Source: JANRKG01 sp033763635
GTDB taxonomy: Bacteria > Cyanobacteriota > Cyanobacteriia > GCF-001939115
Length of the DNA: 5,902 nucleotides
Direction: 5' to 3'
Assembly: GCA_033763635.1 (NCBI GenBank)
Contig: JANRKG010000379.1
Coordinates: forward strand, 1 to 5,902
The translations under genes and the position numbers were made by a program. The notes under the pieces are model-generated. The model did not search any database, was not told the origin of the DNA, and saw only the letters and a program-made list of their open reading frames with translations. Of the stretch, positions 1-5,450 are shown piece by piece. How positions within the stretch are numbered: the first letter of the stretch is position 1; every line of letters starts with the position of its first letter.

Positions 1-1
1 C

Positions 2-382
2 CTCCTCGCCCATGCCCTCGTTCGTCTCCTGCACCAAACCCTGAAACCCCGTCCGTTGTTGGAACTGGCCTATGGCTACCTGCCTCTGGTGTTGGGAGGA
101 AGTTTGGCCCACTATCTCCGTTTAGGTCTGATAGAGGCAGGGCGGGTTGTTCCTGTAACCTTGGCAACCTTTGGGCATGCGGGCGGCTCGCACTGGATTG
201 CAGTTGCCGATCCTGCAGTATTGGCTTTCCTTCAGGCGGTTACGCTGATTGTGTCCGTTTGGTTAAGCATCATTCTGACCCAGAAGATTGCCCGCCAACC
301 GTTATTGGGGATGCTGCCCCAACATCTTGCGATCACCGCGATCGGTTCATTGATGTGGAAAATCATCATCCCTCTGGGCTGA
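2..382 (+). CDS. Polytopic membrane protein, C-terminal part (5' end outside window)
   Basis: The reading frame is open from the window edge to TGA at 380-382, so only the last 126 residues are seen. TTG codons at 56 and 59 are not credible starts, because the coding-like frame continues upstream of them (LLAHALVRLLHQTLKPRP). The protein is strongly hydrophobic with about three membrane segments: one around the LELAYGYLPLVLGG stretch, one around AVLAFLQAVTLIVSVWLSIIL, and one at the very C-terminus (LAITAIGSLMWKIIIPLG). The motif GYLPLVLGGSLAHYLRLGL resembles, from memory, the C-terminal part of cyanobacterial membrane proteins that carry ferredoxin-like iron-sulfur domains further upstream, such as FesM of PSI cyclic electron flow. 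No Fe-S cysteines lie in the visible part, so this is only a suggestion. It converges on pdxA and overlaps its 3' end by 36 bp. That it is a real membrane-protein gene is fairly sure; its function is not. Confidence 0.75.
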   Translation, partial: LLAHALVRLLHQTLKPRPLLELAYGYLPLVLGGSLAHYLRLGLIEAGRVVPVTLATFGHAGGSHWIAVADPAVLAFLQAVTLIVSVWLSIILTQKIARQPLLGMLPQHLAITAIGSLMWKIIIPLG

Positions 383-1444
383 TCGGTGATTTGCCATTTC
401 GATCGCCCATTGCAGCGCATGTCTCATACTGTCCGCCTTCGCAATCCCCCGACCTGCGATGTCAAAGGCGGTTCCATGATCGGGGGAGGTGCGGACAAAG
501 GGAAGGCCGATCGTGGTGTTTACTGCCCGATCGAAGGCCAGCATCTTAACGGGGATGAGCCCCTGGTCGTGATACAGGGCGAGATAGGCATCATGGGCGA
601 TCGTCTGACTGCTGGGGTCAGCCCACGCACGGGCGGGTTTGAGCCAGAGGGTATCGGGGGGAACCGGACCCTCTAGGCGTAGATGGGGATTTTCGGTCTG
701 GGCTTGCTGGAGCCAGGGGATCAGCCAATCCTGTTCTTCGTGGCCCAAATGCCCCTGTTCGCCACTGTGGGGATTCAGTCCCGCGATGGCAATCCGGGCT
801 TCTTGGAGGCCAAAATCCTGCCGTAGGGAGTGGGTGAGCAGGGAGAGCTTGGTGGTCATGAGCGCTGGGGTCAAAACCTCTGGAACTCGATGGAGGGGGA
901 TGTGGGTGGTCGCCAGTAAGGTTCGCAGGTGCCATCCCGTTTGGGGTGACTGGGCCACAAACAACATCCCGAAGCGATCGACCCCTGCTTTTTCTGCCAG
1001 TAATTCAGTCTGACCGGGATAGTTGTGTCCTCCGGCTTGCCAGTTGGATTTGGCGATCGGCCCTGTCACAATCCCCTGAAACTGCCCTGCCATCGTTTTG
1101 TCGATCGCGGCTTCCAAATAGGCAAAACTGGCGGCTCCTGTCGTGGCATCTCCTACACTAAAGGGAATTGGAGAGGCAATTTGATCGGGTTGGACTTCGA
1201 GGATTGTTAATTGTTCTGGGTCCATCAGGGGAACCGTTGGGCAATTGCTCGCCTTCTGTTGTTGCAGCAGGTGAGTATAGGTGTCGGTTAGAACGCGACG
1301 GCTTCCAATGAGGGTGAGATGGCAGCGATCGAACCAGGCTTCTTGTGCCAGGGCTTTCAGAATGACTTCTGGGCCAATACCTGCGGGATCGCCCAGGGTT
1401 ATGGCAAGAGCGGGACGGGAAGGGGATGCGATCGAAGGTTTCAT
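347..1444 (-). CDS. pdxA: 4-hydroxythreonine-4-phosphate dehydrogenase PdxA
   Basis: PdxA is a cytoplasmic enzyme that oxidises 4-phosphohydroxy-L-threonine with NAD(P); the decarboxylated product goes to PdxJ in the DXP-dependent vitamin B6 pathway. The 365-residue product opens with the family signature ITLGDPAGIGPEV (residues 15-27). The three metal-binding histidines are recognisable: H181 in ATTHIPL, H226 in LNPHSGE and H292 in YHDQGLIP. TGP (128-130) and RTSPDHGTAFDIAG (318-331) are also typical. The E. coli substrate motif GHTE appears here as GQTE (144-147), so one histidine is glutamine. ATG at 1444-1442 is supported because an in-frame TAA lies 45 bases upstream (1489-1487) with no other ATG between. 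No Shine-Dalgarno sequence is visible. The protein is some 35 residues longer than E. coli PdxA, with a polar C-terminal tail after about residue 352. The tail's coding end overlaps the convergent membrane-protein gene. The gene is divergent from petM. Confidence 0.95.
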   Translation of the reverse strand: MKPSIASPSRPALAITLGDPAGIGPEVILKALAQEAWFDRCHLTLIGSRRVLTDTYTHLLQQQKASNCPTVPLMDPEQLTILEVQPDQIASPIPFSVGDATTGAASFAYLEAAIDKTMAGQFQGIVTGPIAKSNWQAGGHNYPGQTELLAEKAGVDRFGMLFVAQSPQTGWHLRTLLATTHIPLHRVPEVLTPALMTTKLSLLTHSLRQDFGLQEARIAIAGLNPHSGEQGHLGHEEQDWLIPWLQQAQTENPHLRLEGPVPPDTLWLKPARAWADPSSQTIAHDAYLALYHDQGLIPVKMLAFDRAVNTTIGLPFVRTSPDHGTAFDIAGRGIAKADSMRHALQWAIEMANHRSAQRDDDFPHQ

Positions 1445-1488
1445 GGGGGTAAGACGCAGAAGGGCAAATGAACGAACCGAACTGATTT

Positions 1489-1517
1489 AAAATACTGCTT
1501 TGGGTGGATCGGGTGAA
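1489..1517 (-). promoter_or_regulatory. Candidate pdxA promoter
   Basis: Read on the minus strand, TTCACC (1517-1512) and TATTTT (1494-1489) are separated by exactly 17 bases. Each matches the sigma-70 consensus boxes at four of six positions. Transcription would start near 1482, giving a leader of roughly 38 bases before the pdxA ATG. This is a pattern match only. An equally good plus-strand promoter for petM was not found; TAAAAT at 1488-1493 is a possible -10 box but has no convincing -35 partner. Confidence 0.3.
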
Positions 1518-1545
1518 TTGGCCCTGACTCAATTTAAGCGATGCC

Positions 1546-1573
1546 CTCTGGTGCCGGGACAGACCCGGCAGAG
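1546..1573 (+). promoter_or_regulatory. GC-rich hairpin in the petM leader
   Basis: TGCCGGG (1552-1558) and CCCGGCA (1564-1570) form a perfect 7-bp stem around a 5-base loop. CTC (1546-1548) can add pairs with GAG (1571-1573) across a bulge. The hairpin ends 24 bases before the petM start codon and leaves the ribosome binding site free. The downstream bases TTGCTTTATTT are only a weak U-tract, so it could be an mRNA-stabilising 5' structure, an attenuator, or the terminator of an unseen short transcript. The stem itself is plain in the sequence; the role is inferred. Confidence 0.5.
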
Positions 1574-1597
1574 TTGCTTTATTTACGGAGAAATAAA

Positions 1598-1702
1598 ATG
1601 AACGGTGAACTTTTTAATGCGGCCATTCTGTCCTTTTCGCTGATTCTCGTTGGGTTGGGTCTGGGGTTCTTGCTCTTGAAGATCCAGGGTGGCGAAGAAT
1701 AG
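1598..1702 (+). CDS. petM: Cytochrome b6f complex subunit PetM
   Basis: This is a 34-residue protein, the normal size for PetM (subunit VII) of the thylakoid cytochrome b6f complex, which passes electrons from plastoquinol to plastocyanin or cytochrome c6. The product has a short N-terminal stretch (MNGELFN), one membrane helix at about residues 7-27, and the family-typical end LLLKIQGGEE (25-34). GGAG at 1587-1590 lies 7 bases before the ATG, which supports the start. The ending separates it from the other tiny b6f subunits PetG, PetL and PetN. A strong hairpin sits in its leader and a compound hairpin follows its stop. It is divergent from pdxA and 113 bp upstream of ycf39. The gene is complete and nothing in it looks degraded. 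Confidence 0.92.
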   Translation: MNGELFNAAILSFSLILVGLGLGFLLLKIQGGEE

Positions 1703-1725
1703 CATCCTGCGATCGGGTGATGATT

Positions 1726-1782
1726 AAAGTCTGATCCTCCAAGGCATTTACCAAGGAGGAGAAGATTTCTGATAGACTTTTT
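1726..1782 (+). terminator. Compound hairpin between petM and ycf39, possible terminator or attenuator
   Basis: An outer 7-bp stem pairs AAAGTCT (1726-1732) with AGACTTT (1774-1780) and runs into five consecutive T residues (1778-1782). Inside it, TCCTCC (1735-1740) pairs with GGAGGA (1755-1760), with two further GG/CC pairs closing a six-base loop. The right side of the outer stem is separated from the inner one by 13 unpaired bases. Position and U-run fit termination or partial read-through after petM, but the low GC of the outer stem makes it weak. Confidence 0.35.
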
Positions 1783-1815
1783 ATAAAAGTTAACAATCCT
1801 ATTATTCAATCCTTC

Positions 1816-2790
1816 ATGAGCTTATTAGTTGTCGGTGCGACTGGTACCCTTGGGAGACAAATTGTTCGACGGGCCTTAGACGAAGGGTATGAGGTGTGCT
1901 GCCTGGTCCGCAGTTTGAAGAAAGCAACCTTTTTGAAAGAATGGGGGGCTGAACTGGTGCCGGGTAGTTTGATGGACCCCGAATCTCTTGCGGCTGCGCT
2001 CCAGGGAGTGGATGCAGTTATTGATGCCGCAACGACTCGGCCCACGGATTCCCTGAGCATTCAGCAGGGAGATTGGGAGGGAAAAGTCAATTTGATTCAG
2101 GCAACCAAGGCCGCAGGGATTGAGCGATTCGTCTTCTTTTCAATTTTGGATTGTGAGAAGTATCCTGAAGTTCCCCTGATGCAGGTAAAGCACTGCACAG
2201 AGCTATTTCTGGCAGAATCTGGGTTAAACTACACGATTCTCCAGCCCTGTGGGTTCCTTCAAGGGTTGATTGGTCAGTATGCAATTCCCATTCTAGAGAG
2301 TCAGGCCGTTTGGGTGATGGGAGAAACGTCGCCCGTTGCCTACATGGATACCCAGGACATTGCTAAGTTTGCGGTGAAAGCGATCTCTGTCCCAGAGACG
2401 ATCGGCAAAACGTTTCCGGTGGTTGGGTCTCGTCCCTGGAGCAGTTACGAAATTATTCGCCTCTGTGAGCGTTTGTCAGGTCGAGAAGCTAAAATTACTC
2501 GCATGCCCATTGGTCTGTTGCGAACTGTGCGTCGCGTGGCCCGCTTTTTCCAATGGGGCTGGAATGTGGCCGATCGTCTTGCCTTTACGGAAGTGCTAGC
2601 CAGTGGGAGTCCGTTGGATGCCAACATGGAGGCAACCTATGCAACTTTTGGGCTAGACCCGAAAGAAATGACCACCCTGGAAGCTTACATGCAAGAGTAC
2701 TTTAGCCGTATTCTGAAGAAACTGAAAGAACTGGATTACGAACAATCCACATCTCGTAAGAAGCAAGAAAAGAAAAAAATTCCTTTTTAA
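1816..2790 (+). CDS. ycf39: Ycf39-type atypical SDR, photosystem II / chlorophyll synthase-associated assembly factor
   Basis: The product has 324 residues, close to known cyanobacterial Ycf39 (about 326) and related to plant HCF244. The N-terminal Rossmann motif GATGTLG (7-13, GxxGxxG) marks an NAD(P)-binding atypical short-chain dehydrogenase. The usual catalytic Tyr-x3-Lys is altered: K125 is present but the tyrosine position is L121 (VPLMQVKH), which fits a scaffold or regulatory role more than catalysis. Family-typical stretches include SGLNYTILQPCGFLQGLIG (135-153) and YFSRILKKLKEL (295-306). In Synechocystis, Ycf39 works with high-light-inducible proteins and chlorophyll synthase to deliver chlorophyll to newly made PSII reaction-centre protein. 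The ATG at 1816 starts exactly at the Rossmann strand (MSLLVVGATG) but lacks a Shine-Dalgarno sequence. The last 24 residues are lysine-rich. nadK follows after 32 bp, probably co-transcribed; the same pair (slr0399-slr0400) is adjacent in Synechocystis, from memory. Confidence 0.88.
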   Translation: MSLLVVGATGTLGRQIVRRALDEGYEVCCLVRSLKKATFLKEWGAELVPGSLMDPESLAAALQGVDAVIDAATTRPTDSLSIQQGDWEGKVNLIQATKAAGIERFVFFSILDCEKYPEVPLMQVKHCTELFLAESGLNYTILQPCGFLQGLIGQYAIPILESQAVWVMGETSPVAYMDTQDIAKFAVKAISVPETIGKTFPVVGSRPWSSYEIIRLCERLSGREAKITRMPIGLLRTVRRVARFFQWGWNVADRLAFTEVLASGSPLDANMEATYATFGLDPKEMTTLEAYMQEYFSRILKKLKELDYEQSTSRKKQEKKKIPF

Positions 2791-2822
2791 TTAACTCAAT
2801 CAACTGTACCTGGACTGTAGGC

Positions 2823-3740
2823 GTGCCTAAAGCTGGCATTATATACAACGATACAAAAGCGGTTGCTTGTCGCGTTGCACAAGAACTGGAAGAAAAATTG
2901 GTCCGTGCTGGGTGGGAGGTTCATCTGACAACGGGAATTGGTGGGATTCTGGGATACTCCAGTCCTGATCGCCCCGTCTGTCATACTCCCATCGAATATC
3001 TCGCGTCACCGGGTTTTGATAGCGATATGAAGTTCGCGATTATCCTGGGCGGGGATGGTACGGTGCTGTCTGCCTTTCGTCAGGTCGCTCCTCACGGGAT
3101 TCCCTTGTTGACGATTAACACGGGTCACATGGGTTTTTTAACCGAAACCTATGTCAATTACCTGCCCCAGGCATTAGAGCAACTCATATCGGAAGACTAT
3201 GAGATTGAAGATCGCTTAATGTTGTCGGTTCAGGTTTTTCGAGATAACTCTCTCCTGTGGGAAGCCCTCTGCCTGAATGAGATGGTCATTCACCGCGAAC
3301 CGTTGACCAGCATGTGTCATTTCGAGATTGCAATCGGTCGCCATGCTCCCATTGATATTGCAGCGGATGGGGTGATTGTTTCAACTCCAACTGGTTCAAC
3401 AGCCTATTCTTTGTCTGCGGGTGGGCCTGTGATTACTCCCGGTGTTCCGGCGATGCAGTTGGTTCCCATCTGTCCCCATTCCCTCGCGTCGCGGGCCTTG
3501 GTTTTTGCCGATACGGAGCCAGTCATCATTTATTCGGCGACTTCGACGCGCCTGGTGATGACGGTTGATGGCAATGCGGGATGTTTTGTACTACCCGACG
3601 ATCGGGTACGCATTCAGAAAGCTCCCTATGCTGCCCGCTTTATTCGGCTCTCGCCTCCAGAGTTTTTTCATCTACTGCGAGAAAAGCTGGGCTGGGGTTT
3701 GCCCCATATTGCCAAACCCACCTCTGTTGAGTTACCTTAG
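2823..3740 (+). CDS. nadK: NAD kinase
   Basis: NadK (PpnK) phosphorylates NAD to NADP in the cytoplasm, setting the NADP pool used by photosynthetic electron transport. The 305-residue protein carries the full signature set: GGDGT (76-80, with catalytic Asp78), NTGHMGFL (99-106, the NxGxxGFL motif), NE at 152-153, TPTGSTAYSLSAGGP (188-202) and PICPHSL (215-221). The start is GTG at 2823, giving MPKAGIIYND, which fits the first strand of the fold. The next in-frame ATG is near residue 69 and would delete part of the domain. Only a weak TAGG precedes the GTG. It lies 32 bp after ycf39, matching the slr0400-like member of the two NAD kinases usual in cyanobacteria. There is no sign of truncation. 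Confidence 0.95.
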   Translation: MPKAGIIYNDTKAVACRVAQELEEKLVRAGWEVHLTTGIGGILGYSSPDRPVCHTPIEYLASPGFDSDMKFAIILGGDGTVLSAFRQVAPHGIPLLTINTGHMGFLTETYVNYLPQALEQLISEDYEIEDRLMLSVQVFRDNSLLWEALCLNEMVIHREPLTSMCHFEIAIGRHAPIDIAADGVIVSTPTGSTAYSLSAGGPVITPGVPAMQLVPICPHSLASRALVFADTEPVIIYSATSTRLVMTVDGNAGCFVLPDDRVRIQKAPYAARFIRLSPPEFFHLLREKLGWGLPHIAKPTSVELP

Positions 3741-3784
3741 CGCTTTTAGAATCGAACGTGCTACAACTATAGGGACGAATGGAG

Positions 3785-3796
3785 AGTATTAATACT
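3785..3796. promoter_or_regulatory. 12-bp perfect palindrome upstream of the response regulator
   Basis: AGTATTAATACT reads the same on both strands and lies 38 bases before the regulator start codon, in the 94-bp spacer after nadK. It could be an operator for a dimeric DNA-binding protein, including autoregulation, or an AT-rich promoter element (TATTAA is within it). No matching -35 box was found. It is AT-rich, so chance occurrence is possible. Confidence 0.3.
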
Positions 3797-3834
3797 TATT
3801 CATTTTTTGTTCCTATTTTGAGGAATCCCCTGCG

Positions 3835-4530
3835 ATGACAGTGACCACAACTGAACGTCCCCCCTGTGTTCTTGTCATTGAGCCAGATGAAACATTGGCT
3901 CAACACGTTTCCCTGGATCTGAAAGAATCTGGGTACGATATCACAGTGGTTTATGATACTTCAATGGGAATGGCTAAGGCTCAAGAGTTGCACCCTTCCT
4001 TGATCGTGGTCGATCGCATGTTGTCTGGGGACTCTGGGTTGAAGCTTTGCTACAATCTGCGGAGCGCAGGAATTCGGGTTCCCGTTCTCATGTTGATGGC
4101 GCGTGATTCTGTGGAAGATCGGGTCGCTTGTCTGGAGGCGGGAGCGGACGATTATTTTCTGAAGCCTTACCGATCTGAAGAGTTTTTGCATCTTGTTCGT
4201 CTTTATTTGCAACCTGAAACTACCACCACCGAACAACTCCGCTTCGGGGATTTAACCCTTGATCTTAGTACCCGTCAGGCGATTCGTAACAATCGGACGA
4301 TCGATTTGACGATGAAAGAGTTCGAACTCTTGAAATATTTAATGGAAAACCCCCGTGAAGTGCTGACGCGAGAGCAAATCCTGGAAAACGTGTGGGGATA
4401 CGACTTTATGGGGGAATCAAACGTGATTGAGGTGTATGTGCGCTACCTCCGCCTCAAAATTGAAGATGAGGGTGAAAAGCGCTTGATTCAGACGGTGCGA
4501 GGAGTGGGGTATGTCTTACGAGAATCCTAA
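3835..4530 (+). CDS. nblR: OmpR/PhoB-family response regulator with atypical receiver, probably NblR
   Basis: The 231-residue protein has an N-terminal receiver domain (about 11-125) and a C-terminal winged-helix DNA-binding domain (about 136-229, ending TVRGVGYVL). The phospho-acceptor Asp60 (IVVDRMLSGDSG) and Lys110 (FLKPY) are present. The acidic pair that chelates Mg2+ is reduced to Glu16-Pro17 (VLVIEPDE), and the conserved Thr/Ser of the signalling switch is Met88 (LMLMARD). This pattern fits NblR, the orphan regulator of phycobilisome degradation and stress acclimation in Synechococcus, which keeps the Asp but lacks other phosphorylation residues and acts without phosphorylation. No histidine kinase gene lies nearby, consistent with an orphan. 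The sequence is less like RpaA or RpaB, whose receivers are canonical. GAGGA at 3820-3824 is 10 bases before the ATG. The regulator class is certain; the nblR name is a likely but unproven assignment. Confidence 0.7.
   Translation: MTVTTTERPPCVLVIEPDETLAQHVSLDLKESGYDITVVYDTSMGMAKAQELHPSLIVVDRMLSGDSGLKLCYNLRSAGIRVPVLMLMARDSVEDRVACLEAGADDYFLKPYRSEEFLHLVRLYLQPETTTTEQLRFGDLTLDLSTRQAIRNNRTIDLTMKEFELLKYLMENPREVLTREQILENVWGYDFMGESNVIEVYVRYLRLKIEDEGEKRLIQTVRGVGYVLRES
4500..4504 (+). promoter_or_regulatory. Shine-Dalgarno site of the DUF192 gene inside the regulator gene
   Basis: AGGAG lies 6 bases before the ATG at 4511 and within the last codons of the response regulator gene. It decides the start of the next gene and suggests translational coupling, since ribosomes finishing the regulator pass over the initiation site. 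Confidence 0.7.
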
Positions 4531-5092
4531 TCGTTCCAATCGTGTGTTCAAAGCTTGTTTGCCTGTCGGGTTATTGTCCTTACTGGTGGCCTGTTCGTCT
4601 GGAACACCGATCGCCGATAGTAAACCGCTGAATTCCACCCAATCTCCAACTCCACCTTCACCGATACAGGGGCAAAAATTGCCAATTTCCGCACTCACAA
4701 AACTGGGGGGACGGACCATCCGCCTGGAAGTCGCCCTCACTCCCCAACAACAGGCAATGGGCCTGATGTACCGGACTTCAATGCCAGAGGATACAGGAAT
4801 GCTGTTTCCGTTTCAGCCTCCCCGTGTTGTGAGCTTCTGGATGAAGAATGTGGTGATTAACCTGGATATGGTCTTTATTCGCAATGGTCAGATTCGGGCG
4901 ATTGCCGCCAATGTGCCTCCCTGCAAAACTGAACCCTGCCCCATGTATGGGCCTTCTGAGGCTATCGATCAGGTGATCGAACTGCGGGGTGGACGGGCAG
5001 CGGAATTGGGTTTAAAGGTGGGCGATCGAGTCACAATTCAATTCCTGCGCCCTTTTGATCCACCTGCCTCTTCAGGAGGTGGAGTCCGGTAA
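4511..5092 (+). CDS. DUF192 family lipoprotein
   Basis: The 193-residue product begins with a lipoprotein signal: basic n-region (RSNRVFK), hydrophobic core (LPVGLLSLLVA) and lipobox LVAC with acylated Cys28. A Ser/Pro/Thr-rich linker (29-57) leads to a DUF192 domain (about 60-178) with its usual motifs: GLMYRTSMP (84-92), GMLF (96-99), FWMKNV (109-114), LDMVFI (118-123), PPC (136-138) and VIELRGG (155-161). The domain's biochemical function is not established, so none is claimed. The signal peptide places it in the periplasm or lumen, attached to a membrane. It overlaps the regulator gene by 20 bp in another frame and has an AGGAG site, so the two are very likely co-expressed. The C-terminal tail (DPPASSGGGVR) is low-complexity. 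Cys138 and Cys143 are close enough to form a disulfide, but this is only a possibility. Confidence 0.88.
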   Translation: MSYENPNRSNRVFKACLPVGLLSLLVACSSGTPIADSKPLNSTQSPTPPSPIQGQKLPISALTKLGGRTIRLEVALTPQQQAMGLMYRTSMPEDTGMLFPFQPPRVVSFWMKNVVINLDMVFIRNGQIRAIAANVPPCKTEPCPMYGPSEAIDQVIELRGGRAAELGLKVGDRVTIQFLRPFDPPASSGGGVR

Positions 5093-5133
5093 ATCAGTAT
5101 TCTCTGAGAGAACAAAAAAGATTAATCCCTTAA

Positions 5134-5166
5134 ATCATTGCAATGTAGATAAATGTTGCAAATGAT
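5134..5166. repeat. Inverted repeat, possible stem-loop
   Basis: ATCATTGCAA (5134-5143) is complementary to TTGCAAATGAT (5156-5166) apart from one extra A, giving a 10-bp stem around a 12-base loop. It lies 42 bases after the DUF192 stop. No U-run follows directly, so it is not a standard intrinsic terminator. It could stabilise an mRNA 3' end or be a protein-binding site. Confidence 0.45.
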
Positions 5167-5168
5167 AC

Positions 5169-5180
5169 AAAAGATCTTTT
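5169..5180. repeat. 12-bp palindrome AAAAGATCTTTT
   Basis: A perfect 12-bp palindrome follows the preceding inverted repeat by two bases. As RNA it cannot form a hairpin with a loop of normal size without losing pairs, so a DNA-level role, if any, is more likely. AT-rich palindromes of this length can also arise by chance. Confidence 0.35.
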
Positions 5181-5401
5181 AAGAATTTCTTTATTACTCA
5201 TTAATTCTTCATTTTCTTCTCGCAAGAATCAGTTATTCTTTGAATACCTGAGCGAAATAAATTCTTTCTGAGATACCTGATTCATTCAAAGCGCTTGCTT
5301 TTCACGAACTTAGCGCTTCGAATTAAGTGATCATTTAAAGAAATCGTGCCGCTATTACGGTATACGGTTCTGTTTTCTGCACTCGTTTTCTGTACTTATG
5401 A

Positions 5402-5432
5402 TTCTGTTATTAATTTTCTGTTATTAATTTTC
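5402..5432 (+). repeat. 14-bp tandem repeat upstream of the DUF2949 gene
   Basis: TTCTGTTATTAATT occurs twice back to back (5402-5415, 5416-5429), followed by a third partial TTC. Three further TTCTG pentamers precede it (5368-5372, 5375-5379, 5388-5392). The array ends 8 bases before the Shine-Dalgarno sequence, so it would be part of the leader or promoter. Its copy number could vary by slippage. Confidence 0.8.
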
Positions 5433-5440
5433 AAAGAAAT

Positions 5441-5450
5441 AAGGAGGTGA
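5441..5450 (+). promoter_or_regulatory. Perfect 10-base Shine-Dalgarno sequence of the DUF2949 gene
   Basis: AAGGAGGTGA is fully complementary to the 3' end of 16S rRNA (TCACCTCCTT). The GGAGG core ends 7 bases before the ATG at 5455, an ideal distance. Another ATG at 5451 in a different frame is only 3 bases from the core and opens a frame of about 45 codons with no recognisable product, so 5455 is the chosen start. Most other genes in the window have weak sites or none. Confidence 0.85.

Noticed and set aside
386..1210. Several plus-strand open frames across pdxA (for example 386-676 and 639-1013)
   Set aside because: They are antisense shadows of a clear, full-length PdxA and show no domain-like sequence of their own.
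1158..1532. A 124-codon minus-strand frame overlapping the pdxA start
   Set aside because: It is the pdxA 5' region read in another frame; the product is low-complexity and rich in Ser, Arg and Pro.
1579..1809. Minus-strand frames of 60-76 codons over petM and the spacer
   Set aside because: They lie antisense to petM, which has a ribosome binding site and a recognised product.
3835..4530. Assignment of the response regulator as RpaA or RpaB
   Set aside because: Those have the canonical acidic pair and Thr/Ser in the receiver; here both sites are altered.
5100..5112. Small hairpin TTCTC-TGA-GAGAA just after the DUF192 stop as an intrinsic terminator
   Set aside because: The stem is only 5 bp and is followed by an A-rich stretch with no U-run on the plus strand.
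5402..5432. Tandem repeat as a CRISPR array
   Set aside because: The units are 14 bp, directly adjacent with no spacers, and no cas gene is present.
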